Below, one piece after another: positions 25,701 to 40,700 of a stretch of DNA of 64,000 nt; position 1 is the stretch's first letter, and each line of letters begins with the position of its first letter. The notes below the pieces were generated by a model that saw only the letters and a program-made list of their open reading frames with translations, did no database searches and was not told where the DNA came from. This DNA is from Callipepla californica brunnescens (taxonomy: Eukaryota > Chordata > Aves > Galliformes > Odontophoridae), in the NCBI GenBank assembly GCA_023055505.1, contig JALIRH010000002.1, positions 26,480,437 through 26,544,436 on the forward strand, given 5' to 3'. The position numbers and the translations under genes are program-made.

Positions 25701-28700
25701 GAGAAAGATAAACAGAATCAAATTAGACAATGCTTTTTTTTTTTTTTCCCTCCAGGATTTATGTTTACCATCTCCTCAATTATGAAAGAAAAAGTGTTTT
25801 TTATTGTATAGAAAATATATAAAAATGTATTTTTACTTAAATTATACAAGAAACATGAAAACCAAAGGTAGGAATTAAACACATTCTAGTGAACTATCCT
25901 TTGTAAACTTACTGCCCAGAAACACAAGGCTTGTTATTTATTTTTAAATCAAATTACTAACACAGAACAACTAATCCTAGGAGAAAAGCCAAAGAATTTG
26001 CAGCACTCGGCCCATCCTTGGGCAAGTCTGGTAGAAAAGACTGTATGTTTCAGAGGGGTTATTTGGAGGTGATAAACAGCATTCTATGCTCTTGGAAAAA
26101 ATAAATTAGAGGGAACATGAGAGGCAAACAGAAAACAGGGAAGAAATTGGCTCTGGGAAGCTAAGTGTATATTTCAGTGCAGATAACAATATACTGTTGC
26201 CGTTTTTTATCCATAAAAATGTTTAGTTTAAGGCCTAAATTAAGGGTTTCAACCAGTAATTACAATTAGTGGTAATGAATCCTATTAAATACTATCATGT
26301 GGCTTTTAACAGAGTGAAAAAAAGCTGCAGTTTTCTTAAATGTGGAAGATCCAGCTAGGAGGGGAAAACAAACACATTAACAAAGGTAGGATTACACAGA
26401 CAGCCAAATGTATTGACAAGGCAAATTAGCCAGGTTCTAGAAAAGGCTGAAGAAGCCGGGCAGAACATCTTGCAATAAGACACTGGATTAAAACCTGTCT
26501 GTCTTCCAAAAGCTGGAATATCTTGCTTGAGATTAGAGATAAATCTACTTTTGTCACTCTTGGCCACACATCATATTTTCTTTCACTTCCAGACTGATTA
26601 CAGTTCTGGACTCCCGCTCAGCTGTGACCTCTGGAGCTAGCTGATGGGAGTGCTGCACTGAGCTGGCTGGTACCTTACAGTGATCCTCACTGCTTTTAAC
26701 ATTACAGTATGTGCTGAACAGATAGCAATAGATCAAGAACTTTGCAGATCTTGGAGTCAGACAAAATGACTGACGTGACAGCCAAAATATGTTGCAAATG
26801 GGAACAGAAAGTCCCATTATATATAAGATCAAGGATGTGAAGATTTGGGCAACAGATATGTCTAAGGAGATATCCCATGGAGACATTATAATAAGACATA
26901 AGATTTGGACTGTGCTTCTAAGAAGCAGTTTTTGAAAGAACATTGGCTTTCAGTGGGAGATATCTAAATGCCTTTGGGTCTTTGGGGCACTTGCTTGTTT
27001 GTCAGAAATTGTTTTCTTCTACTGAAACCTTTTGCCTTCTGAACTACTTCCTGTTATCATAAATCCATGAGAAAAGAAAAAAATTAGAGCTCCATGGCAA
27101 AGTACATACTGTTCTAGAGGCCATTTTGGCAGACAACGCTTTCTAAAGTATTTTGGTCACTAATGCAAGATAATGAAGAAAATACTTATAAATTAATGCA
27201 GTATTTTCTAAATGCAGACTGTGTCTGCATCAGGAAAAGTCTAAATTAAAGCTATGCTAGGCTTCAGGAACTGACTGCACATTCATAACGAGTGTTTTCT
27301 TTATGTTATGCCCTAGAAGGCATCTTTTTCCTTGCACAAAATGTTTAAGGTACTCAGGAGCTGTTCAGAATAAAGGGTCCACTCCTCCTCACAAAGCACC
27401 CAAGGAGGAGAGTCTCATTTACACTGATGTCCATTTTCTAATGCCAGTTTCACCAGCTGTGAGACTGCCTGTTTCCCTTGTGTTCAGATCATTGTTGAAG
27501 TACCCTTATGACAATTTTGAAATGCAGTCAATGCTTTTTTTGTACTGAACTGTCATATGATATTGTGTTTCAGACACATTTGGCTGAAGATCTTGGCCAC
27601 CTCATCTGTTCAAAGCCTGCTACACATCCAGAAATTGCTAAAATGAATGACCCTTGATATCTAGTGTGCCTGGGACTAATGGACTCTCTTTGTTGTTGGT
27701 GTTGGCTTTTAGCTGATGCATTTGGACTGTTTTGATGTGGGATCCAACACATGTTGGAAATTTTTATTCCAAGTTTATTTTTCAAAATTGTATTGAAGTA
27801 CTGGAAAGGGTATTCACAAATTCAGTTCTCTAATGCACTTGTAAATGGACTACAGTAAATGTTTCTAGCATAACTGTTATGAGAAAATGAGTATACAAGG
27901 CTGGAAGTGGGATGGAAGATGAAGATTAAGTGTAAAATGGTGGAGTAAGGAGCAAAAGAATACTCGGGGGTGAATATTCAAAAGACTTATTATATATAAA
28001 AAGGCTTATTCAAGGCAGCTACAGCTGCAGCCTCTAATGCTAGATGTAGAGGAATAAAAATGTCAGACATTCCTGGTATAGACACTTTTGCTCCCAGAAA
28101 TGTACTACTGTGCTAAAAAGATTATTAGTGAAGGCAAACTCCTTAAGATATGCATGTCACTTTCTAGAGGACCATATGCAATCTCAGTTTTCAGAGTACT
28201 TCACAAGGAAATCAATATCTCAGCTGGGCAGAGATAGATGCAGACAACTAATCAATCTAAGAGCAAAACTATTTATAGAAATTATATTTTGAAATATATT
28301 AAATTATTATTATTTTTACAGGAAGAAAATTCCACTTATCTGAGTTGATAGATGCTCATATTTTCTCACGTCGATCTATTTTGCTTTGATGCATACCTCC
28401 ATTTATCATTTATGCAGAGACAGAGGATTACTCTTTAAACAAGAAACAGGCTTGGACAACTGCCTTTAAACTAGGAATTTCAGCTTCAATGCACTTCCCT
28501 GACTATCTCAGCTACTAGGACGTAGGAAACACACCATGGAGGCACGCTTTCTGGAGAAGAGGAGGCTCATGGGAAACCTTATCACTCTCCAAAACTGCCT
28601 GAAAGGAGGATGTGGTGAGGTGGGGGTTGGCCTCTTCTCCCTGATGGCAGCAATAGGATGAGAGGTTGTGGCCTTGATTTGCACCACGGGAGGTTCAGGT

Positions 28701-31700
28701 TGCATATTGTGAAAAATTTATTCTCTGAAAGAGTGGCCAGGCACTGCAACAGACTGCCCAGGGAGGTGGTGGAATCACCATCCTGGGAAATATTCAAAAA
28801 ATGTTTAGATATTGTACTGAGGGACATGGTTTGGTGGGGAATACTGGTAGTAGGTGGACAGCTGAACTAGATGATCTTGGAGGTCTTTTCTAACTTCAGC
28901 GATGCTATGCTTCTATCATTCTATCAAGAGAATTTCACTTTTCTGACACACTTGTTCACTTGCTGGATTTATTTTAAATTAAAATTTTCAGTAGGAGCTT
29001 CAGTAACTTTGGTATTGTTCAGTGTATTCTGTTTTTAACGTATAGTACAGGGTAGAATTGAAGGCTTCTACTGCAATGCCAATGCCAATATATAAATTCC
29101 TAGTTCTTAAATACAAGGAATTAATTATGTGATATTTTCAGTAACAGAAATTAGGTTTCTTTTCTGCATAAAAGCATGGAAATGGGCTTAAATTGATAGG
29201 AGCTAGGTAATCTTTGAGGTCCCTTCTAGCCCAAGCCATTCTATATGTTGATCTCACTTGTGGCACTGTCTTCCCTCACATATCTTTGGTTTTACATCGT
29301 ATTCCTCACTGGGGTGTACTTTCACTTATTATAACCTCTTCTTAGGACTTCTTGTTCCAAGCAGTGTGTCAACGCAGAGGGAGCGAAAATTCCTTTCCCA
29401 AAGCAATGTCAGTCTAAAGGGACAAGAAGAATAGGAGGATGCTCCCCCTCCATGGCGTTACAGAGCAATGGAATACATGTATTGCTGCAGATGTTCTCAC
29501 CAGTTTAAAAAGTTAGTAGTGAACACTGCCTAATTAGCAGAACTGAACCTAATTCCTAAGAAGTGTAAAGTAAGTGAGTATTCTTTTATGAAGGCAATTC
29601 TCATCCATTAGTTATACTTGATTTTAATTAGAACTGTGCTGGAAGGATGTGATCTAGGATGTTTATGCCTGATAGCTGACAAAAAAGTATGACAACAATC
29701 TCCATGCTAGATCTCAGAAAATGTCTGCCTGTTTTGTCTAGCAGCAGTGGAATATACTTTGGGAAAGCATATATGAAGTTGGGCGAATCTGCCTGATTCT
29801 TATACACCTTCCTAGCTTCCACCAGGTTACATGTTTTCTGAGGCAGCTGATATATCCAGATAATTATTTCTACAAGGTACTTTACCAATTTTGCTATTGT
29901 CTTTTTCAAATAATTTATATTTAAATAACAACTAAATAGCTTATGGTAGCAAATCCAAAACCTTGATTAAATGATACACGCAAAGGTAATTCCCTCTCTC
30001 TGTTTGCAAATTGTTGTCTGATTTTGTTGAATGTTTCTTTCCCTTTGGATGTGTGAAACAGAATATAATTGTTCCTATTTATCTTCTCATTACAATTCAT
30101 GACTTTAAAGGCTTCTGTCTTATCTTCCATCTGTTGTCTCTCTCCAAGCTGAGGAGACTGTTTATCTTATTGTGGAAGACGTTCTATCCCTGTGATTGCA
30201 TTTTTCACTCTTCCCTGCATTATATGCTTTTTTTTTTAGACTAAAACTGCAGGCAGAGCTTGGGATGTAAAAGCACCAGGGATTTTAACAGTGATGTAAT
30301 GAGGTTTTCTGCTCTGTTCTTGGTTCCTTTCCTTGCAATTTCTGCTGCATTGCTAATGTAGAAGATCTTGTCTATTAAAATAACTCAGTTAGCTATATGT
30401 TCATTCAAAATGAATGCAATATTAAGGGGAAGAAATGGCAGGTGCCTGCACTGCTATCACTGATTACCAGTTTATCGGATAATGAGTTTTCCTTTAGGAA
30501 GAAATGAACAGTAATGAAATCAGTGAAATGAAATCTCTGGAACATTCAATTTCTATTTCCCACTAAGTATATGCATAATATCGGGCTTCTTAACTGCTGC
30601 CATTTCATTCTGTGTCTGTATCTCTACTTGAATATATGCACTCAGTACAGAGGTATTTCACAGACTGAGTCCTTGAAGCTTGCCGTCACAAGCTCATTCT
30701 TCTGGGCAGGTGCTAGTACACATGCATATGCCTTTCACATTTAGACATATCCTTTTACTGAAGTGAATACTTTGATAGAAGTAAAGACAAAAGATATAGC
30801 ACTAATGTATGACATCTGAATGACTGAGTTGTTACTAGTGAGATCCAGAGTTTCCCTGCAAATAAAAAATACAGGCCACTTTTAAAATGAAAGTTAGCAA
30901 TCCAGATTTATTGATTTCAGAGAATTCATTTCTCCTCACACAGAACAGGGGAAAAGAGAACCTTTTGCTGCTCAGGATACTCCTTGTGCTGTCTCTGGCA
31001 TATCTGTTGTCCCTCAACTTCTGTATACATTGTTGTCCACATCTACAAAAGATTTTGTAAATGTAGTGGACTTTCTGTTGCAGGCACACTTCATTTGTGG
31101 TAATTGTTGTGAGGACTGTCTACCAACCTTTCTAAACTCTTTATGACAAGATGAATGGCTATAAAAAAGGCATTGACCATTATGGGTAAGATCATAAAGA
31201 AGAAAAAACTCAGTAGATAACCCTACAAGGCCTATTTCTAGCACTACTCAAACTGTGCTAGAACTGCCTCTCTTAGTAGCAATGCTATGCCAGCATCTTC
31301 AATCATGTGTCTGGTAAGCAATTCAGAACATTCTTTATTCATGGCTGGCATGTCTCCATTCTGAATAAATAAGACAATTCATTTGACTCAGACAGGCCTT
31401 GTGACTGATTTCCATGGGCCCTATGCGGAGTCAATATCTGATAGCCCAGGCAGTAGCTGTTCAAATTGCATTTCCATCTCTTAAATCAAGACACCAGAAG
31501 AACTGAACCAGCTTTCAGGAACTATCACAGATACTCTGAATGCATCCTTATTCTCACAGGAGCACCCTCTGGGTGCTTTGTGTTCAAAACTACCCGTATT
31601 TTATGGCACATGCTTCCTAAACATCCAAACTAGCCAGGTTTGTTTGCAAGTTGCTGAAAGAAAATGAACTGATTTGTTGATTTAAATGTGCAGGCACACT

Positions 31701-34700
31701 GTGAGTCAGTGATGGTGATGAAACACATACAAATAGATAGGAAAACTGGATGTTATCCCGTGCACTGCCAGGTATAATTACTAATATTTTCTTAAGGAAA
31801 AATACCTTTCTCCTCTCCTCTGCAGCCTCCAGTTTTTTCTGGATCTCCTCAAGGGAGAGCTCTTTCTTCTTCGGAGAGGCTAAAGTTCGTGGTGCTTCCG
31901 AGACTGGGGATGGTGGCTTTAGGATCAGTTCAAAGGCCTGGCCTGAGGCACGTTTGTTGATTTGTTTAACTTCCATGTCTGCACAATAAAGTGAGAAGTG
32001 GTAAGTGCTTCAATACTGCAGTGGTATCAAGGAAAGAAGCAGTACAAAAATTAGTGTAGGATCAGAAATACAGACAAATGATTTAGCATCTTTGTTGTGG
32101 TCATTTTAAAGAAAATGGCGGATTATAGGCTGGAAATTGTCCTTGAGGGAAGTACATCTCATTTATCAGCAACAATTTATTTATATATTAATCTTATAAA
32201 CATAAAAATTTACAGCAATTTTGGAAGCTTACTGGGGTTCTGTGTCATATCACACTCCCAGTGAGTGCTGCCCAAGCTGATTAAATTTTAAGCATGCTTT
32301 CATCTTTTCTGGGTTTCTTTGGGAACTCTGATGTCAGCTGTGAACACATGTAATTCTCAAATGGGAAGCACTTCTCAGGGTGCTAGGAAAATGCAGCTCT
32401 GTATGAAAGGGATAGCTTTAGGTGTTCAGTTAGTTGCTATTCAAAACAGTAACAAGCATCAAGGGTAATACACAATCAATAAGAGGCAACAGCTCAGAAC
32501 AGCAAAATACATTGTTAAATCAGCAAAATATTGACAGTCTGACATTAAGTACCAGCATGGTGAACTGAGTCACATCCCAGCATTAGCACATTATCTGACC
32601 TGCAGGATGATTTCCAGTGAAAGTTACTCACCATCGTATTTGTAGATGTTCATGTTGCGAGGTTCAGGATAAAAACAGGAGCAGATCAGAGAGAGCATGG
32701 ACAGCTCCTTCATCTTTTCCTTGTAAGCTGAAACAAGAGACCATGTTAGCACACTCCTTTTCCTCAGCTTCTCCTCAGTGAATCTCTAACTGGGATGACT
32801 GATTAAGGACTGACAAACCTGCTTCATAACCTGCCTGGCAGTTTATCCAGAATATTTACTTTCAGTTGTTTCTTGTGAACATGGAATTTGTATCACATCA
32901 AATATGAGATGTTCAGTACTGAATAAACTACTTCTGTTGTCATGCATGACCTCAGCCTTGGCTCAAATGCACACCATCCTCTTTGGTTTATAGAAAGTGA
33001 ATCTAGCTACCAGGAAATGTATTTAGCATTGGAAGAGTGCCATGACCCCACTATCTCCTGGCAGGTGAAAAGAAATGAAGCTCTTACAAATTCTATGACG
33101 TCTCCAAATGCAATTGGGAACATCTCTGAAACGTTCCCATGTGTTGCCACAGGCAGATGCTAAAGTCATTATCTGCAACAAATGAAAATGTCATCCAGAT
33201 AATTAAAAATAAAGCCAGAAATGAGGATCCATTTATAAAGTCCTTAGCATAATGTCCTTAATATGAGAAAGTACTTGAAACACAGAAGCTTTTCCCTGCT
33301 CAATTCCTGTACTTTGCTTCTATACTCAGGTCTACTGAGTATCAGATGATGCAATGAAAACGCTTGTGATTTACTTTCAGTGTTAGTTCTATAGACCCCA
33401 GTAATGGTCTGAGAAATGGTGATACCAATCCTTAGTCATTATGTGATAGTCCGCATTCACCCTTACTAATTGCTAGCATCCCAGCTTTTTAACTGGAAAT
33501 TGGTCTTGTATATGGTTGCCTCACAGGTCAGTGACAGAGTCCAGACAAAAGCCAGCCCTCCTGAGTCCTGTGGCAATACACTAGCTGCTGCACATACAGC
33601 ACAGAGTATATGTGTTGGTGGAGTTGCTTCAAAATTGACCTTGGCACACATAGATCACTGCTGCTATCAAAATTACATCTACGGAGTCAGATATGTATTT
33701 GCAGTCAGCATATGTGAAACATGACTTACAATATAACTGGGTCTGAAAGTATTGCACTTAACAGATTAGACCAAATTAATCTTTGAAGTTACAATAGAAA
33801 AATCATAGAGCCCTGTGATGAATGGTGGATGCAGATGAAATGTATTTCATGCCTACTTTTCTTACTTTTGATTATTTTCCTACTCAGAAAGGTCCCTGTG
33901 GTTGATGACATCTTGACAATCCTTAGGTGCTACTCAGAATGGTGGTATTTGAATGATACATCAGTTTAGGAATGGATTGCTAAGTGCCAGTGCATTATTA
34001 AGTTAATGAAGCTAAGTGCCAGTGCATTATTAAGTTAATGAAGCTTTGTTTGGACACTAAAAAACCCACCCAAGGACATACAGCTTTAAAGAAAACACTT
34101 GTGAAAGCCAGCATCTCAGGTCAGGGGTGTATGGAAGACTGCTTTCTCTGAACTAAGATTGCCAAGGAAGTTTGGACTTGACAGTTTTGATACCTAAGTG
34201 CCAACTTGCAAGAAATAACTCAAGTAAGAAGAATCAAATAACATCAAACTGATGTCTACTGATAGTCAAAATAATGTAATGTTCATTTAAGCCCTCATCT
34301 AATAAAGTATGTAACCACATGCACAGTTCTAATCATGAAAGCATGGTTGTCCAGATTGTTCTTAGAGGAGGGCTTTGTCCAGCCACCAAAATTTCATTAG
34401 GGAGGTTGAGGAGAAGGAGTGCATCAGATCCTGCATGAGGTTCTAGTAAAAACACAGGAGGTTGTCTGTTAAAGACACAGCCATTGATGATATGAGCTGA
34501 AAGCTAAATGTAGTTGCAAAAGGTCTGATGAATCACTGACACAACATATCTTTGTAGGAAGAGGCATGCAAAGAAACGTCCGAGCCTTTTGGGACCCCTG
34601 TTATTATTTTTTATCTTTGCTTGACATTGAATATGTCTTGCTTTTCAGCAGCATAAAAAACAATCAGAAAAGGGTGTTTGTTCTGTTAGCTTGTCATCTG

Positions 34701-37700
34701 CAAAGCGGCTGGAGAAAGATAAGAACGTGCACAGCTCTCATTTCTTTCAATACAATAGCTGCACTGAAATCACATTGCTGAAATGATTGTCCTATTTCAT
34801 TCTGAACACTGGCAGAATTAGGATGACTTTCCATGCTTTACAGGCTTTACATTTTGTTTTTCATGGTATTGATTTAGTCTCTATTTGCCCTAGGAAGTCC
34901 TTCAACCACAGTTAAAACCTGCCTTGAACACTCAAAGCACTTTCTGAAGACTGCTGCAGCTCTAGAAACCAAGCTACATGGGTGACAAGGGCCATCTGCC
35001 TCAGGTACCAATGGGAGAGCATGTAGTGTATTGTACTCCTGCAGTGTTGTTGGATATGTTTTATCTACTGGAGAATTAAGGTCTGAGGATCTAGAGTAAT
35101 GGAAGACCTGAACACCTCAGGTGTCCAACATCCATGTTGTGAAGACTTCTCCCCCATGACCAGACAAAGATCAACACATTTGATAGGAGGAATGCACTAC
35201 TCATCTGTCTTTTCCTTAAAATGTCATGCATCAAATAAAAAGCAGTATGGTTAGCCCAGTGACAAGTATGCAGGGACCTCTAGATGGTAGTCCAACTGGA
35301 GTGGCTGGCCAGTGTCACACAGGGAGTTCACCACTGAATGTGGGGGCAACTGTGATTTTCCAAACCCTTTGGAGTGGAGTGTTGTAGCCATAGAAACACA
35401 TTCTCTCTAAAGGAAACATTTTACATTAAGAAACAGAAAGTCAATAGTGTAACATTTATGCATACTACAGAGGTCTTCTTGTGTTAACTGAAATAGGTAC
35501 CAAAATGTTCTGTTTCATAGTGGAGCACTTAAAAACCCATAAAGAGAATCAGTGATTGCAACAAAGTTTACTTTCTAAATGTGTTTCAACTGGCTTTCTA
35601 ATGGAACAGCTTCTTGTGCAGTCATGTAGGGTACATATCATTGCATTAAATGTGCAAGTTAAATGAAGGCAAGTAAATGATAGTAATCATAATAATACAA
35701 AAGCTTTGATAGGGAAATTACTAGGAAAGAACAGCGTTGACAGAAGTCTGTAACAGACTCTTCTGTTACAGGCAGAACCACTTAAATGTTTAGATGCATT
35801 ACGTGCTGCGAAGTCTGGCATGAACCCACAACACAGATTTTTGATGAAAACATAAAGGATTTCAATATTAGCAACCTTACAATTTTCTTTTAATTTAGAG
35901 TGAATTCCTTGTATTCATAATTGCGGAAATGATTGGAAATAGTACCTAATGCCCATAAAACCTTTGATAGCTTCAGAGAAGAATCTCAGATTGGACTGAA
36001 ACTCAAAAATTCTTTTTTTTTTTTTCCCCTGAATGAGTTCTGAATGCATCTTAATATCACAGTTTGAAGCAAATAACACTACCTTTTGAAACTATTGAAA
36101 TTATTTCTTACAGCTGTGTTTCTAAATTATGAAATCAATCCGTGTGTTGGCGAACATTTTGATACCTTTTTTATTTTTGTGGACTCTTTACTTGCTGGAT
36201 CCTCCTGCTACATCTGCATGACATGCAGGGATGCTGGAATCTGTGGAGGGACTCAATCCTGAGTACGCCATGCTACATGCTGCAGACATTCTGAGGGTCT
36301 TTTCTTTAGACTAGGTTAGTTCCACTATGTGAACAACCATTAGCTCCTGAACTCAGTCGAAATGCAACTAAAGGGCATCCTTTACCTCACAACTAAAACC
36401 ATTTGTGCTCTCTCAGTTTGCAGCGTAGACCAAAGCCTGGTCAGCTGGGGTGCATTGATGACTCACTTCAAAATTGCTCTCCTGACTTCAAATTCATTTA
36501 GTCAGATATATTTCATGTTTCTCCACTGAAGACAGAGGTCCTTCAGCTCACTTGCCCATAGGTTGAAGCTAAGAGGTGAGAGTGCTACAACTGCCATTGG
36601 AGGTCAGCAAACAGTTATCTGCTGCTGGGAAAGGAACATTAGGGAAAACACTGTTAAAACCGCCCTGTCTGCTCTCATCTGTTATCAAATAGCTACAAGG
36701 AATTTTTTACAGTTTACACTGTAACATGAAAATCTGTACTGACTGATGGACCATGGGCAATCTTGGTCAGATTTTGTTCCTTGGCAAAGCAGAGTTAGGA
36801 CAGATTGCTGTGTCACAGCAGAGACCATTATTCATAAACAAGGCTATTTTTAACACATGAAAGCAGAGAGATAAGTGTAAATGTTACTTTATAATTAACA
36901 TCTGATGAACGTAAATCTGTTGATTCATTTTCCTTTACTGAATCCAATCTGAGTATAATAAAATATTACTAATTTTGGAACCTGAAGTCCCACTAGCCAA
37001 CTAATTCTTGAGAATCTGTGCACGTGGAAGGAAATGGGAATGGACATATTGCCCATGGCCAAAATGTGCAATCCATAGGATGGTTCAGCTCCAGTGCCTT
37101 GATGAGCATCCATGGTACAGTCAGCTTCAGAATGTAAGTCCAGTCAGAGTGTAAGTGTAAGAAATAAGATTCAGTGAAGCATGGAATGCAAGGTATGGAA
37201 GACCTACTACAATCATAGTATATTCTCTCTATATATATTGAAAAAAACAACAACCCACATCTAAAAATATTTAGTTGGTTTTATCCCTTCTGATTATAAA
37301 TGGGGGCATTCTTTGTTGACCAAGTCTTAAAAGCGCATTCTTCATTTACTGCAAATCAGTTTCATGTGGAGAGAATTTGAATGATGTCCCATGCCCCTGA
37401 ATTTTTGATAATTCAATATCTAATGCCATAAGGGAAGAAGAAAGATACTGTGAAAACAGTAAACATAACGAAGAAAAGAAACTGTGAATTACTGAGTTTC
37501 CTCTGTGAACACTGACTGTAGCATTTCCTACAATAAGTCCAGAAAATGCAAAAGAACTTGGACAGATTAATCTGCTTTTGTGGAAACTGAAAATTTTAAA
37601 AACTAGTTTTAGGCATTCATTTCTGTAACCCTCATGGCAATTTTGAAATAATGAAAGCTATCTAGGCTCCAGCAGAAGTATTTGAAATTTTATTCTCTCT

Positions 37701-40700
37701 GGAGAGGAAGCCTTTTTAAAAAATAGATTAAAATATGTTTGGAGGAGAATCAAGTAATAGTGCCATTCATAGAAGTACAGGTTGGCATTGGAAGTGGGGA
37801 GTGTGAGTACTTCAGAACACAGGAACTGATGCAAATGACAGATCTGACCTTCATACTATTAAGACTGTGTGAAATTGTACAAACCATTAACCCTAATATC
37901 AAACGCAAGCCCTCATGTGGAGTTTCTACAGCACAGTTCAGGTGGCAGAGCAGTATCTGGCTGGAAAACCCACCCACAGGAATGCACAAGCAGCTGTTTT
38001 CTTATGTGGACTGCCCAATAATGATTTCCTGGACTATTCCAGATGCTGTGTACATAGTTTTTATTTAATGAGTGGGACTGGATTCAAATATTGTTCAATT
38101 CCTGGTGACAGAATGCTAAGATGTGAAGTTACTGCATTGTAGTATTTCTATGTGTGTAATTTTTCCTGGTAAAACTGTAAGAAAATCTGTTTACAGAACC
38201 CTGATTGTGCTTCCTGAAATCCAGTTGAATTTCAGTGAACTTCTGGTAAGGTTCCAAAAAAAAAAAAAAAATCCACAGATCTTTCCCTGGGGACAAAAGA
38301 CCTCCTCCCACAATATCTGCCTTGGTTTTGCCATTTTCTAAAGATTCCCACTGCCCTCTTCAAAACTTCCTCTGCCATTATACCCCATCTTCCTTCCCCC
38401 GTTTTCTTCCCATAGAGATGTCAACTACTAAAAAAGACTGCCGAAAATTGAGATGAACTGCAAGGGATGAACTGTGCTCCTAAGGTACCATAATTTCCTG
38501 CCAGTTAACTGAACACAATTCTTTAATTTTTCCGACTCTTCAGACAAATTCTCCAAATTATTTGTCAGGATGCTGATGTTTAAGATGCTGAACTTCTGCC
38601 TGCCATCATAAGAGGCCACCACAGTCATAGATTGTTATTGATTCACTCTTATTGCCTAAGTGTGAAATCCAGGTATGGATCAGTGGTTAACAATCCTTCA
38701 ATAGAGCCTCTCTCAGTAACCATTCTGCTGTCTGCTATCTCCTGTATCCTCTGAAAGCACAGAAGACAATGGAAATTCAGACATAAGATGATGTGAAAAG
38801 AGATTCTCCTGAATCAGAACCAGGTAGAAAAAGGCGATGGGCAGTAACAGCTGCATCAGAAGGATCAGCCTTCCTTAACTGGTTCACCTTGCCTGCGTGA
38901 GAACTGCTGTGATTTGGCTGTACACCTGCCTGCTGGGAGAACAACCTCTTCCAATGGTATTGTAGCAACCTTTGCTCTGTCATGTCTTACAGAAAAATTG
39001 AATTCTACTTTTCATTTATGACTACTGGTAAGAGTAGTAGTAATAATGATTGTACATGTATCATTCTGAGTCTGATCCTGTCATTAATATTCCTGTTCTC
39101 AAGGAAAATCCCCAAGCTCTCACTTGGAGAATTACATGGATGATTTAAGGATCAAAACCTTAAGCTTTGGAATTTTTGATTGGCTGGATTTGCTTTGCTT
39201 GGCTTAATGCTCACTGAGTAGCATATTTCCAGGCTGAAGAGCTGCAGCACACTCTTGCTAGCGCATGAAGCCGTTACAAACCTTTGAGAAAGGACACATA
39301 TAAAGAGGCTTAAAAAGTCAGACATTTCACCTCAGAATGTCTACTAATGTAGCTTTGAAGATCTTCCCTGGTAGATGGCACAGAACCTACAGACAGCCCT
39401 GGCATGCAGATAACATGCACCGGGTGGGTAATGCTCTTGTACCAAGCACTCCAGTTTCCCCCAGATCATCCCGCAGTCAAGGACTAGATTATTAGAAATG
39501 CTACTAGCATGTTCCTAAGGTCACTTCATTATCGTGTTGCAGAAGCATACAGACGTCCAGCTGAGATACGTGCTACTTTTGTACAAACACGTCAGAGACG
39601 AACACCCTGTGCCAAACATCTTACAGTGTAAGCGAGAAAGTCAGGCACAGAGCACTGAGCGTGAAATAACCTGGAGCTGACAAAAATGGCCACAGGTCAC
39701 AGACCAGGTCTGCAGGAAATCTTCATGGAGAGCCAAGTCTCCTGATGTCGGGATTAGTGACTCTTCTATTGGCTCTGGCTGTCTCTTTGAGAGTAGTGCA
39801 GATGATAAGGGTGCTGGCTGGTAAAACAGCTTCTGAAGGAAGGATGCAAATCAAATTTGATGGAACAGAGTGGTAACTGGTTAGTTAAGCAGCCTGCTAT
39901 GATCAGACAACATAATCCCAAGGTATGAAATGTGCTGTAGGTTCTATTTTGGCACAGTAAGTCTGGATTAGTAGAGCAGAATGTGACAGTGTTGGCTTCT
40001 AGCATTTGTTTTAAATCTCAGCCTCAGCTATGTGTGTTTGGAACACAAATGTGTATTCAGTTTTTCACAGTGATCTCTTCAGAGACTTCTACTGACTTAA
40101 TTTTCCATCATAGTGATTCCTAAATGTAGCCTCAACAAACGCTTCCTGGGTTGCATCACATTTTTGGTGACATTTTAATCTATGTTGGCTGGAGAGTCAT
40201 GACATAATCCTAGGATATTAATCATATTAACACAATTGAATTACGAATTTTGCTTCTGCTTCTTTTCAACTTGACGTGGCAGATCCTTTCTGGATATATA
40301 CTGATATTATTTCAATGATATTATGTCATGTTTTCCCCTCACTCCCCATCTTTGCATTTGGATTACAGTTTTAATACTCGTGCTGAACTTCAGGATAAGA
40401 GCAACTTTTAACAGCATCATCTACAACTTCTGGAAGTAAGCCATTGATACAACATCAAGGGAAAAAAAATGTCTTCTGCAAAGCAGGCAATTAAGAAAGA
40501 ATGGATACAGAATCCAACTTTCCATGTTTCCATAATGCAAGGAATCTCAACTGATGTAAATTGGAGCACCTCAATGAAGCAAAAAGAGCTGGATTACTAC
40601 AGCACCAGTTTCTATTACCAGAAAATCTGCCCTTGCTCTTTATCTGGGACTCAGATATTTGTAAGAACTAAAAGTCAGATATATGAAATGTCTTGCTGTT

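Larger units (their letters stand above)
25278..31805 (-). other. STMN2: STMN2 intron 3 (6.5 kb)
   Basis: It has donor GTATTT and acceptor TGTTTCCAG. It contains two antisense CR1 3' ends (28548-28926, 29195-29248) and short T-runs. No additional exon was recognised. Confidence 0.9.

Noticed and set aside
37739..38068. 109-codon open frame on the plus strand
   Set aside because: No recognisable family and it lies inside STMN2 intron 1. I found no promoter or transposase motif.
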